DNA of 51,051 nt from Synechococcales cyanobacterium SupBloom_Metag_052 (GTDB taxonomy: Bacteria; Cyanobacteriota; Cyanobacteriia; PCC-6307; Cyanobiaceae). Within the stretch, counting starts at the first letter, position 1. Every line of letters starts with the position of its first letter. The DNA lies in the NCBI GenBank assembly GCA_016463595.1, contig JAEMQZ010000003.1, forward strand, positions 1 to 51,051, given 5' to 3'. A model generated the notes under the pieces. The model searched no databases, was not told the origin of the DNA, and saw only the letters and a program-made list of their open reading frames with translations. The position numbers were made by a program, and so were the translations under genes. Shown here piece by piece: positions 36,571-43,750 of this stretch.

Positions 36571-37401
36571 CTAGCTGGGATCAAAATCGCGGCCAGGACC
36601 CTCCCACAGGCTGCGTCTGCGGCAATCAAGCAACCGAAGCTGATCTGCCCCAGCCAGTAGGGGCTGTAAATAAAGCTCTGGCGGCAGGGAGCCCAGACTC
36701 GATCGCACCAACTGATCGATTTTGGTGCCACTGAGCCAGCCGCCACCTAGGCGCCGTTGTTGGGCCTCGGCCTGAAAGCGCCAGCGCCGGGGCAGTCGCC
36801 AATCCGTCGGCCAAAGCAGCCAGAGTCCATTGAGCTGGCGCCAAAGGGGTTGGTAGGCCTCCAAGGCCTGGTTCCAGCGGGGTAACCAAGCCCATTCATC
36901 CACCGATAGGGAAGGAGAGCCGATCAGGCTTGCTCCTGACACCCTGGCAGCCTGGATCTGGTTATGCCCAATGGGGCGGCAGCCAATCAGCCAGCCCTCC
37001 AGCAGCAGGCCATCGGCAGCCTGCTGACTGAAACCGCAACGGTCGCCGGCCCCCTGGCGCAGCCGTTTATCGAAGCGGGGCAACCGCAGCATGCCGTCGC
37101 AGCCTTGGCGCCATTGCTCAATTGCCTCGACCAGCAGCCCAGGGTCATGGCTGCCTGGGGGCACCCGATCCACGCCGAAGGGATTGGCCGCCATCGCCTG
37201 AAGCCGAGGCCCATAGGGCAGGTAGGCGTCATCGATGGAGGCCACGGCCAGGCGCAGGCCCTGGGCTGCAGCCTGCTGGGCTACTCGCCGGGCCAGGGTC
37301 GATTTGCCGGCGCCCACGGGTCCATTCAGCCCGATCACGGGGCACGCTCCCTGGCCGACTAAGGCGACCAGCCTGGTGAGCAGGGAAGCTTCAAAACTCA
37401 T
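36571..37401 (-). CDS. glyK: D-glycerate 3-kinase (plant-type)
   Basis: A 276-residue P-loop kinase phosphorylates D-glycerate to 3-phosphoglycerate, the last step of the photorespiratory pathway in plants and cyanobacteria. The P-loop is GLNGPVGAGKST (about 25-35), followed by VASIDDAYLPYGPRLQ and LPRFDKRLRQGAGDR, as in the plant-type GLYK group related to uridine-kinase-like enzymes. It is the third gene of a coupled run: its ATG overlaps the ycf20 stop in an ATGA at 37398-37401. Length is a little short of eukaryotic GLYK without its transit peptide. The rpmF gene converges on it. Confidence 0.88.
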   Translation of the reverse strand: MSFEASLLTRLVALVGQGACPVIGLNGPVGAGKSTLARRVAQQAAAQGLRLAVASIDDAYLPYGPRLQAMAANPFGVDRVPPGSHDPGLLVEAIEQWRQGCDGMLRLPRFDKRLRQGAGDRCGFSQQAADGLLLEGWLIGCRPIGHNQIQAARVSGASLIGSPSLSVDEWAWLPRWNQALEAYQPLWRQLNGLWLLWPTDWRLPRRWRFQAEAQQRRLGGGWLSGTKIDQLVRSSLGSLPPELYLQPLLAGADQLRLLDCRRRSLWEGPGRDFDPS

Positions 37402-37742
37402 GACCCCAGCTTGAAGGCCTCGAGCACCACCGCATAAACCAGGCCGATGCGCAGGTTGTCGGCCACGATCCAGGCCAGGGAGGGGTCATCTTCAACTAGG
37501 CGACTCCGCAGGCGCACCACGGCCTCAATCACCAGCAGCCAGATCAACACGACAACGGGCCGTTGGCCAATCATTTGCAGGTAATAGGCCGTGAGGTTGC
37601 TGCCGGCGAAGAGACCCACTAACAAAGCAAGTAAGCCGAGGCTGCGTCGGCGCCAGTTGCCACGCAGGTTGCCAACCAGGGACCGGACCAGCTGGCCCAG
37701 CAGCAGTTCAAAGCGGGTGCTCTGCAGCTTGGGAGGGGTCAT
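37398..37742 (-). CDS. ycf20: Ycf20 / DUF565 membrane protein
   Basis: A protein of about 114 residues starts at the ATG at 37742. The frame extends to 37793, but that stretch lies inside the upstream phosphatase gene. Two hydrophobic segments (LGLLALLVGLFAGSNLTAYY and VVVLIWLLVIEAVV) and NWRRRSLGLLALLVG are typical of Ycf20/DUF565, a chloroplast-genome gene of cyanobacterial origin. In plants a homologue affects non-photochemical quenching; its biochemical role is unknown. It overlaps the upstream phosphatase by ATGA and the downstream glycerate kinase by ATGA, which ties it to carbon metabolism by context. Confidence 0.88.
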   Translation of the reverse strand: MTPPKLQSTRFELLLGQLVRSLVGNLRGNWRRRSLGLLALLVGLFAGSNLTAYYLQMIGQRPVVVLIWLLVIEAVVRLRSRLVEDDPSLAWIVADNLRIGLVYAVVLEAFKLGS

Positions 37743-38512
37743 GGCTGCAACAGCTGGTGGAGATAGCGAAGGGAGATCTGGCCGCCGGGGCAAGGGGGAC
37801 CATGCAGAACTTCGGCTGGTTGATTGGGGTCGCCCAGGTGGCTAACCAGGGCACCGGCCCCAGCAAAGGCGCCCGGTGGCTGCCCAGCAGTGGCCAGGCT
37901 CCGGGTCACCAGGGTGGCGATGCCTGCCCCGGTAGCAGCGGCCAGGCCCTGGGGCGAATCCTCGATCGCCACAACCTGCCCTGGAACCAGGCCCAGCAGC
38001 GCAAGGGCCCGCTGGTACCCCTCGGGATCGGGCTTTTTAGCCGCCACATCCTCACCGCAAACCCAAACGGCCAGCTGGGGCATCAAATCGGGCAGCAACT
38101 GCAGCAGCAGGGCCTCCACCGCCTCGCGGCCACTGGTGGTGACAACCGCCTGGGCCAGGCCCGCAGCGGCTGCTGCCGCCATCAGGCGGCCCACCCCGGG
38201 GCGCAAGTGCAACTCACCGGCCTGAACCAGCTGGCGGTAGTGGGCCTGTTTAGAGCGTTGCAAGGCAGCAAGGCGATCGGCCGAAACCTCCAGGCCCGCC
38301 ACTGTGGTGACGTAATGGCGCATGCGTTCCTGGCCACCACTGATCGCCAGCAGGCTCCGGTAGGTGTCCAGGTCCCAATACCAGGACAGCCCCGCAGCGG
38401 CGAAGGCCCGGTTGAAGGCGAGACGATGGCCCTGGAGCTCCGTTTCCGCCAGGGTGCCATCCACATCCCAGAGCAGGGCAGCAGGCGCGCGATCGGAGCC
38501 GGATCCAGGCAT
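37739..38512 (-). CDS. HAD-family sugar-phosphate phosphatase, CbbY-like
   Basis: A 257-residue HAD hydrolase has motif I LLWDVDGTLAETE, motif II VVTTSGREA, motif III KKPDPEGYQRA and motif IV VVAIEDSPQGL. The cap with SGGQERMRHYV resembles CbbY, the phosphatase that removes xylulose 1,5-bisphosphate, a Rubisco inhibitor. Phosphoglycolate phosphatase is the main alternative; it would make the operon frame a photorespiratory route. It is the first gene of a run with ycf20 and glycerate kinase. ATG start. It is divergent from recJ, with 79 bp between the starts. Confidence 0.85.
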   Translation of the reverse strand: MPGSGSDRAPAALLWDVDGTLAETELQGHRLAFNRAFAAAGLSWYWDLDTYRSLLAISGGQERMRHYVTTVAGLEVSADRLAALQRSKQAHYRQLVQAGELHLRPGVGRLMAAAAAAGLAQAVVTTSGREAVEALLLQLLPDLMPQLAVWVCGEDVAAKKPDPEGYQRALALLGLVPGQVVAIEDSPQGLAAATGAGIATLVTRSLATAGQPPGAFAGAGALVSHLGDPNQPAEVLHGPPCPGGQISLRYLHQLLQP

Positions 38513-38591
38513 CGGGGCAGGCTAAAGCCGCAGTCAGGCTGCATCGGATCCAACAGCACCAACTTGGGCAGGCGGGACGACACCGCGCAGA

Positions 38592-40535
38592 ATGACCTCC
38601 TACCGGATCCCCGCCTTGGCGCCATTGCCAACCGAGCCCCGTTGGCAGTTGCCGGCGCCGCTAGTCCACGAGCCCCGGTCCCTGGCCCAGCCAGAACTGC
38701 CCCCCCCCCTGCTGGCGGTGTTGCAACGACGGGGCTTTGACACGGCAGAAGCGATCGGGGGGTTGCTCGATCCGCCCCCGGCCCCGGAGCCGGCAGACCA
38801 TTTCGCCGACCTAGCAAAGGCCGTCGCCCGCCTACGCCAGGCCTGCAAGGCCGCTGAGGCCGTGGCCATCTGCGGCGACTATGACGCCGATGGCATGACC
38901 AGTACGGCCCTGCTGGTGGGGGTGTTGCAGCGCCTAGGGGCCAGGCCCCAAGCCGCCATCCCCAGCCGCCAAGAGGATGGCTACGGACTCAATGTCGCCA
39001 TGGTGGAGCGGCTCCATGGCGAGGGGGTTGGCCTCCTGGTCACGGTCGACAACGGCGTGGCCGCCCGGGACGCCCTCCTGCGGGCCCAGGCCCTAGGCCT
39101 CGATGTGATCCTCACGGACCACCACAGCCTTCCTGACGAACTGCCGCCTTTTTTGGCCCTGCTCCATCCGGCCTGTACGCCGGAGGACTCCCCCTACCGG
39201 GGCTTGGCCGGTGTGGGTCTGGCCTACGTGTTGGGACAGGCCCTGGCCCTAGCCCTGGGCGATCAGCAGGCCCTAGCCAATGCCCGTGATCTTTTTTGTA
39301 TTGGCACCATTGCCGACATGGCTCCCCTAGTCGGGGTGAACAGGCGCTGGTTAATGGATGGACTGCCCGGGCTCAAGGGCAGCGCCTTACCCGGTCTGCA
39401 GGCCCTTCAACAGGTGGCCGGCCTCGATGACAGCCCCATTGACGCCGGCAGTGTTGGCTTCCAACTGGCACCGCGCATCAATGCGGTGGGCCGGCTCGGG
39501 GATCCCCAACTGGTAGTGGACCTGCTGACTACCGCCGACCAGGCCGAGGCCCTAGAGCTGGCCCGGGCCTGTGAGGGCTACAACCGCCAGCGGCGGGAAT
39601 TGTGTGAGGCGATTGAGGCGGAGGCCGTGGCCCTGGTCGAGGCCGATGGCGACCAGCAAAGCCCCTTCCTGCTGTTAGCCCAGACCCACTGGCACCATGG
39701 GGTGATCGGTATCGTTGCGTCCCGCCTGGTGGAGCGCTTCAACCGGCCCGTGGCCCTGCTGGCCTCGGAGGGGGATGGGCGCCTACGGGCTTCGGTGCGG
39801 GCGCCGGCTGGCTTTGCCGCCGATCAGGCCCTTAAGCGCTGCCACGATCTGCTGATTCGTTACGGCGGACACCCGGCGGCTGGGGGCTTCACCGTTTTGG
39901 CAGAACGGGTGGCCGAGCTGCATGGGCGCCTTAATGGCCTGGCGGCCGCCTGGCTGGAGCAACGGGGCGAAGGCTCCATTGTGGAACCGGAAGCCCTGTT
40001 GCCACTCGAGCAGATCGATCGGAGTTTCTGGCAACAACTGCAACGCCTAGAGCCGTTCGGGATCGCCATGCCGGCACCGCTGTTCTGGAGCCACGCCTGT
40101 GAGGTAGTGGACCAACGGGAACTGCGGGGAGGGCACCTGCAGCTGACCCTGGCCCAGGGGCAGGGGCGCATCCGGGCAATGGCTTGGCGCTGGCGTGGAC
40201 CCAAGCAGCAACCGGCGGTAGTGGATGTGGCCTACAGGCTGCGCAATAACCGCTGGCAGGGGGAAGAACGGCTGCAGCTGGAGGTGGTGGCCCTGCGGGC
40301 CAGCGGTGGCGAGGAGATCTGCCTGCAACGACGCCAGCGGCTGTACTGGTGCCGGCGCCAGGGCGATGGATTAGTGATCCGAAATGGCGCCGGTGAGGAA
40401 TTACGGGCCACTCCGGCACCAGGCCCTAGCCAGGCCTTCAACCTGGCAGCCTGTGCGAATCACTCCCAAGCCAGCCACCCCTACCTGCGGAGCTTGGTTC
40501 AGGACGCCGCCATGGCCCTGGGCCTGGTGGCCTGA
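38592..40535 (+). CDS. recJ: Single-stranded-DNA-specific exonuclease RecJ
   Basis: A 647-residue DHH nuclease degrades single-stranded DNA 5' to 3' in recombination and mismatch repair. The DHH-domain motifs are clear: ICGDYDADGMTSTALLVG, LVTVDNGVAA and ILTDHHSLPDELP. The DHHA1 part has RYGGHPAAGGFTV, and an OB-like RecJ C-terminal region follows (MAWRWRGPKQ). Length is close to the usual 570-650 of cyanobacterial RecJ. ATG start. It runs directly into the chloride transporter gene with a gap of 5-14 bp. Confidence 0.95.
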   Translation: MTSYRIPALAPLPTEPRWQLPAPLVHEPRSLAQPELPPPLLAVLQRRGFDTAEAIGGLLDPPPAPEPADHFADLAKAVARLRQACKAAEAVAICGDYDADGMTSTALLVGVLQRLGARPQAAIPSRQEDGYGLNVAMVERLHGEGVGLLVTVDNGVAARDALLRAQALGLDVILTDHHSLPDELPPFLALLHPACTPEDSPYRGLAGVGLAYVLGQALALALGDQQALANARDLFCIGTIADMAPLVGVNRRWLMDGLPGLKGSALPGLQALQQVAGLDDSPIDAGSVGFQLAPRINAVGRLGDPQLVVDLLTTADQAEALELARACEGYNRQRRELCEAIEAEAVALVEADGDQQSPFLLLAQTHWHHGVIGIVASRLVERFNRPVALLASEGDGRLRASVRAPAGFAADQALKRCHDLLIRYGGHPAAGGFTVLAERVAELHGRLNGLAAAWLEQRGEGSIVEPEALLPLEQIDRSFWQQLQRLEPFGIAMPAPLFWSHACEVVDQRELRGGHLQLTLAQGQGRIRAMAWRWRGPKQQPAVVDVAYRLRNNRWQGEERLQLEVVALRASGGEEICLQRRQRLYWCRRQGDGLVIRNGAGEELRATPAPGPSQAFNLAACANHSQASHPYLRSLVQDAAMALGLVA

Positions 40536-40549
40536 AGCTGGTGGGCTCA

Positions 40550-41818
40550 ATGGTCACGATGCGCCAGCTCTTGTCTCTCGTTCTGCTGGGTGGGTTGGTG
40601 GGCCTGGCCTGCTGGCCCCTCAACCTGATCGACCATTGGCAGGACCTGCTGCTGCGCCAGCTGCCTGCCTACAGCTCTGCAGGTTGGACGCCCCTGGCCC
40701 AAAGCCTGGCCCTGGCTCCCCTGGTGGTGATGCCCTTGCTCCTGCTGATGCAAAACGGAGCCTTTGCCCGGGGTAAGGGATCGGGGATCCCCCAAACGGT
40801 GGCCTGCGTCGAAGATCCTGAGCAGGGGGAGCAGTTGCTGGGCACCACCCCGACCCTGATGCGTCTTGGGCTCTGGAGCCTGGCCAGCCTGGCCCTGTTC
40901 CCCCTCGGCCGGGAAGGGCCGCTGGTGCAGGTTGGCGCAGCCGTGGCCCAAGCCCTGCGCAGCCGCTGGCCAGGCCTATTTCGGGGCCTAAAAGCCGATG
41001 AGGTGTTGGCCGTGGCTGCGGGAGCAGGCCTGGCAGGCGGCTTCAACACTCCCCTGATGGGGGTGGTCTTCATCGCTGAAGAGTTGATGAGCCGGTTCAA
41101 TGCCCCCTTGATCTGGCCGGCCCTGCTGGTCTGCGGCGCAGCGGCGGGCATGAGCCAGATCGGCGGACAACCGATGTTTGCCCTCGGCTTGATCACGATT
41201 CATACGGGGGAAATCGCCCAATATTTGTGGGCAATCCCGATTGGCATCGTCGGTGGGCTAACGGGCGGACTCTTCGGTCGCCTGCTCCTGCTGGTGACCT
41301 CTTGGGTCACGCCAATCGCCAACAAGCGTCCAATTTTGATCGGCCTGGTGCTGGGGGGCCTGCTGAGTGGCCTGGCCCTGCTCAGCGGAGGCGCCAGTGG
41401 CGGCGATGGTGAAGCGCTGATGGTCACCTGGATCGGCGACGAAAACGCCTGGCCCGGCCGGGGGCTGGCAATCCTCGCGGTGCGCCTCATTGGGCCAGTG
41501 CTTGCCCTAGGCGCGTCGGTGCCAGGGGGTCTGATCGACCCGGCCTTCGCCTTGGGCGCCGTATTTGGCCACGGCTTCATGCATCTGGTTGGCGGCCCCG
41601 CCGAACTGGGGCTGGCCCTGGGCATGGCCGCAACCCTGGCTGGCATCACCCAGCTTCCGGTCATGACAATCGCGTTTGCGATCCGCCTCGCGGGCGATCA
41701 GCAGCTAGAAGCGGGGCTGCTGATTGCGGCGGTGGTGGGGGCGATGGCGGGACGACTGGTGCTGGATCGCCCGATTTACCACGCCCTAGCCGATCTTCAG
41801 AGGGCGCCGCGGCGGTAG
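40550..41818 (+). CDS. ClC-family chloride channel/H+ antiporter
   Basis: A protein of about 422 residues from the ATG at 40550 (GTG at 40541 and ATG at 40559 are alternatives) has ten or more hydrophobic segments. The ClC selectivity-filter motifs are present: [20 protein letters not shown] with the gating glutamate, and [18 protein letters not shown] in place of GGxFxPxLxxG. The gating Glu fits an exchanger or a gated channel. It probably moves chloride across the plasma or thylakoid membrane. It follows recJ closely, and its 3' end overlaps psb30 on the opposite strand by 22 bp. Confidence 0.9.
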   Translation: MVTMRQLLSLVLLGGLVGLACWPLNLIDHWQDLLLRQLPAYSSAGWTPLAQSLALAPLVVMPLLLLMQNGAFARGKGSGIPQTVACVEDPEQGEQLLGTTPTLMRLGLWSLASLALFPLGREGPLVQVGAAVAQALRSRWPGLFRGLKADEVLAVAAGAGLAGGFNTPLMGVVFIAEELMSRFNAPLIWPALLVCGAAAGMSQIGGQPMFALGLITIHTGEIAQYLWAIPIGIVGGLTGGLFGRLLLLVTSWVTPIANKRPILIGLVLGGLLSGLALLSGGASGGDGEALMVTWIGDENAWPGRGLAILAVRLIGPVLALGASVPGGLIDPAFALGAVFGHGFMHLVGGPAELGLALGMAATLAGITQLPVMTIAFAIRLAGDQQLEAGLLIAAVVGAMAGRLVLDRPIYHALADLQRAPRR

Positions 41819-41904
41819 AAAAGGATGAAGACAACAGCAGGACCGGCCAGGGTGATCAGGGCTAGGGCTGCGAAGTTGGCGATCAGGTGAAAGTCAATTC
41901 CCAT
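41797..41904 (-). CDS. psb30: Photosystem II reaction-centre protein Psb30 (Ycf12)
   Basis: A 35-residue one-helix peptide runs from the ATG at 41904 to the TGA at 41797. It reads [20 protein letters not shown], then [15 protein letters not shown]. The AGPxVxFxL core with a basic Arg-Arg-Gly-x-Leu ending matches Ycf12/Psb30, a low-mass photosystem II subunit of the thylakoid. It is too short for ordinary gene callers. Its last 22 bp overlap the 3' end of the chloride transporter on the opposite strand, so the two transcripts are antisense there. An HLR1-like element lies about 80-98 bp upstream of the start. Confidence 0.85.
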   Translation of the reverse strand: MGIDFHLIANFAALALITLAGPAVVFILFYRRGAL

Positions 41905-41984
41905 GGTGGAGCGGCTCAAGGCTTGCAGGCTGCCTTGGAGTTTAAGCGGCCCACCTGACAAATCTGCCCTTGGCCCCGGCCCCT

Positions 41985-42002
41985 GTGACCGCCTGTTACA
42001 GA
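41985..42002. promoter_or_regulatory. HLR1-like RpaB element upstream of psb30
   Basis: GTGACCGC and GTTACAGA are separated by exactly 2 bp (CT), the spacing of HLR1. The second half is complete in its core (GTTACA); the first matches at four of six core positions. It sits about 80-98 bp upstream of psb30, read from the opposite strand. RpaB control is inferred. Confidence 0.35.
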
Positions 42003-42088
42003 TCGGCAGTCAACCTGAGAGTGGGAATGATGGGGCAGCCGGGAGTTGAGCGGCTGCAGGGATCACGGGTCATGGTGGAGACTGCCCC

Positions 42089-42187
42089 ATGGCCAACAAT
42101 TGGGACCTAGAAGGATCACACGAGTATGGGCGAGATTGGGCAAGGATGGATGAGCTGCAGCCGCCATACTTTAGACCTGATTATTGA
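42089..42187 (+). CDS. Candidate 32-residue protein
   Basis: A small frame starts at ATG 42089 with GGAG 8 nt upstream. It reads MANNWDLEGSHEYGRDWARM, then DELQPPYFRPDY before TGA at 42185-42187. Charged and aromatic residues look protein-like, without a membrane span. There is no neighbour on its strand to share a message, and it has a codon mix more AT-tolerant than nearby genes. It could be a real microprotein or a chance frame. Confidence 0.25.
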   Translation: MANNWDLEGSHEYGRDWARMDELQPPYFRPDY

Positions 42188-42219
42188 TAATCAATTCGGC
42201 CAAAACCATTCAAACGATC

Positions 42220-42239
42220 TTGGCCCAAAAGCTGGCCAA
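42220..42239 (-). repeat. Hairpin at the 3' end of the methyltransferase gene
   Basis: TTGGCC (42220-42225) and GGCCAA (42234-42239) are perfect complements with an 8-nt loop, starting just past the methyltransferase stop at 42247-42249. The following minus-strand sequence has only short T runs, so it is a weak terminator at best. Confidence 0.4.
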
Positions 42240-42246
42240 AGCCTTC

Positions 42247-42900
42247 TCACGCCATTGGCTTAGCAGCAATCACGGCAAAGAAGGGATCGCCCTGGCCTCC
42301 TAGCCAGCCCATGGGACCTGGGGGGCGAGTGGGTTCGGCCAGCAGTTCCGGCTGGGGCCAACCCTGGGCCACCAGCACCCGGGACACCATCAAAAGGTGG
42401 TCTTGATCCGTGCCCTCCAACCAAACCCGGGGTGCTTTTTGAGAAAACATACGATTCGAAAAAGCCACAATCAGCTGGCCACCAGGCCGCAGAATCCGCA
42501 GTACTTCAGCCGCAATTGCTTCAGGCTGCTGCAGGTATTGCCAGCCGGCGGTGATCAATACCCCATCCACACTAGCCGCCTCTAAGGGCAAGGTTTGGTC
42601 CCTGTTGAGGTTCTGAACCCAAAAGCGATTAAGGCGCGCGTTGGCCTGGAGCTCTTCAGCATTGAGACCATGGCCGATCACATTCGGATAACGGATCTCC
42701 TCGGGCAGGTGACTAACCCAGCTGGTCATCAGGTCGAGCAGCTGGGCGCCCTCAGGGAGCCGTTGGCGGTAGAGGTCCGTGAGGCGGGCGCGGAAACCGC
42801 CATCAAGGTGGTGCACAAACCGGGGGGCGGCATAAAAGAGGGCGTCATCGGACCCATCGAGTTTGCGTCGATCCGCCCCAGTGAGAACCTGAACCACCAT
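42247..42900 (-). CDS. SAM-dependent methyltransferase domain protein
   Basis: A protein of about 217 residues starts at the ATG at 42900 (an upstream frame to 43080 overlaps the VOC gene; ATG 42924 is a further option). The SAM-binding pattern is GAQLLDLMTSWVSHLP, then GHGLNAEELQANARLN and LPLEAASVDGVLITAGWQYL, with LRILRPGGQLIVAFSNRMF as the class I post-motif. The motif I glycines are less clear than in typical enzymes (LDLMTSW), so activity is plausible rather than certain. The substrate is unknown. It is divergent from the VOC protein, with 125 bp between starts. Confidence 0.78.
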   Translation of the reverse strand: MVVQVLTGADRRKLDGSDDALFYAAPRFVHHLDGGFRARLTDLYRQRLPEGAQLLDLMTSWVSHLPEEIRYPNVIGHGLNAEELQANARLNRFWVQNLNRDQTLPLEAASVDGVLITAGWQYLQQPEAIAAEVLRILRPGGQLIVAFSNRMFSQKAPRVWLEGTDQDHLLMVSRVLVAQGWPQPELLAEPTRPPGPMGWLGGQGDPFFAVIAAKPMA

Positions 42901-43025
42901 GCTGGTGTAGCTGAGTGGAGCCATCCTGGCCAAATCGGGGCCAGGGCCGTGGCCTTGCCTGGGTTGCGGGCAGCACAATGGCTCTAGAAGCCCGATCAAG
43001 GCTGATCCATCGATCGAGACCAACG

Positions 43026-43415
43026 ATGCCGTTGCGGACAAGCCTGGTACTGGCGGCCGATGACAGCCGCAGGCTTGCAAGCTTTTACGGAAACCTGCTC
43101 GGCTGCCAGCCCATAGCGGGCTTCAGTACCAGCCACTGGCAGTTGACCTGGCCAGGGGGTGGACGACTGGAGATCTATCAGCCCTCCTCATCGCGGCCCC
43201 TGCCCCGCCAAATCGGTCGGCTCTCCTTGTGCCTCCAGCAGGATTGCCCGGACGACAAGCCCCTGGCCCAGCTCCAGGCCTGGATCGATTCGGCCCTGGC
43301 GGCGGGGGCGCTGCTTGAGCAGCCCCCACGGCTAGAAGCCTTTGGAGCTGAAGCCTGGCTGCTCGATCCCGAAGGAAACCGCCTGCTGCTTTTGGTCCAT
43401 CTTTTTAGGCGCTAG
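43026..43415 (+). CDS. VOC (glyoxalase/bleomycin-resistance fold) family protein
   Basis: A 129-residue protein starts at the ATG at 43026 (PLRTSLVLAADDSRRLASFY), with the VOC two-module beta-alpha-beta-beta-beta pattern: RLASFYGNLLGCQP, then GGRLEIYQPSS, and LLDPEGNRLLLLV at the end. Metal ligands of glyoxalase I are not complete, so a lyase role should not be assumed. Upstream starts at 42915 or 42978 overlap the divergent methyltransferase region. No neighbour gives a substrate. Confidence 0.8.
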   Translation: MPLRTSLVLAADDSRRLASFYGNLLGCQPIAGFSTSHWQLTWPGGGRLEIYQPSSSRPLPRQIGRLSLCLQQDCPDDKPLAQLQAWIDSALAAGALLEQPPRLEAFGAEAWLLDPEGNRLLLLVHLFRR

Positions 43416-43509
43416 GGCAAGCGCGCCAGCAACAGCATGGGCGTTGGTCGGAGTTCAGCCTGGACAGGCCTGTGCCGCCGTCAATCGGGGGGATTTAGGG
43501 GGTAAGACT

Positions 43510-43665
43510 TTATTCACCCAGATAGCACAGTTCCAGCATCAAACGTTGGCCCAGACGCGCATCAATGGCGCAAAATTGGCGCAGGGCCCGTTGCCGCTGC
43601 ACGGAGGGGAGCTGACGCAGGTCGTTGATAGCCAAGGCCAGGCAATGGTGATCCAGTTCGGACAT
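43510..43665 (-). CDS. 51-residue small hypothetical protein
   Basis: This frame runs from the ATG at 43665 to the TAA at 43510. It starts MSELDHHCLALAINDLRQLP and ends LMLELCYLGE, with a basic helix between (QRQRALRQFCAID). It uses GC-rich codons like its neighbours and has three cysteines. It lies 85 bp downstream of the M32 carboxypeptidase on the same strand. It looks like a folded helical microprotein. I do not recognise a family. Confidence 0.5.
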   Translation of the reverse strand: MSELDHHCLALAINDLRQLPSVQRQRALRQFCAIDARLGQRLMLELCYLGE

Positions 43666-43750
43666 CGGCACCGCAAATCAGCAGATCAATCGAACCGGCT
43701 CCGGGACAACTCTGCAAGGTGCAGGGGCCAGATCACCAGCCGCCAACGGC

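Larger units (their letters stand above)
41905..42246. other. Intergenic region between psb30 and the methyltransferase
   Basis: This 342-bp gap holds the psb30 promoter, an HLR1-like element (41985-42002), a candidate 32-residue frame (42089-42187), the short palindrome TTGATAATCAA (42184-42194) and a TTGGCC/GGCCAA hairpin (42220-42239) at the 3' end of the methyltransferase. No recognised RNA family was found. Confidence 0.5.
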
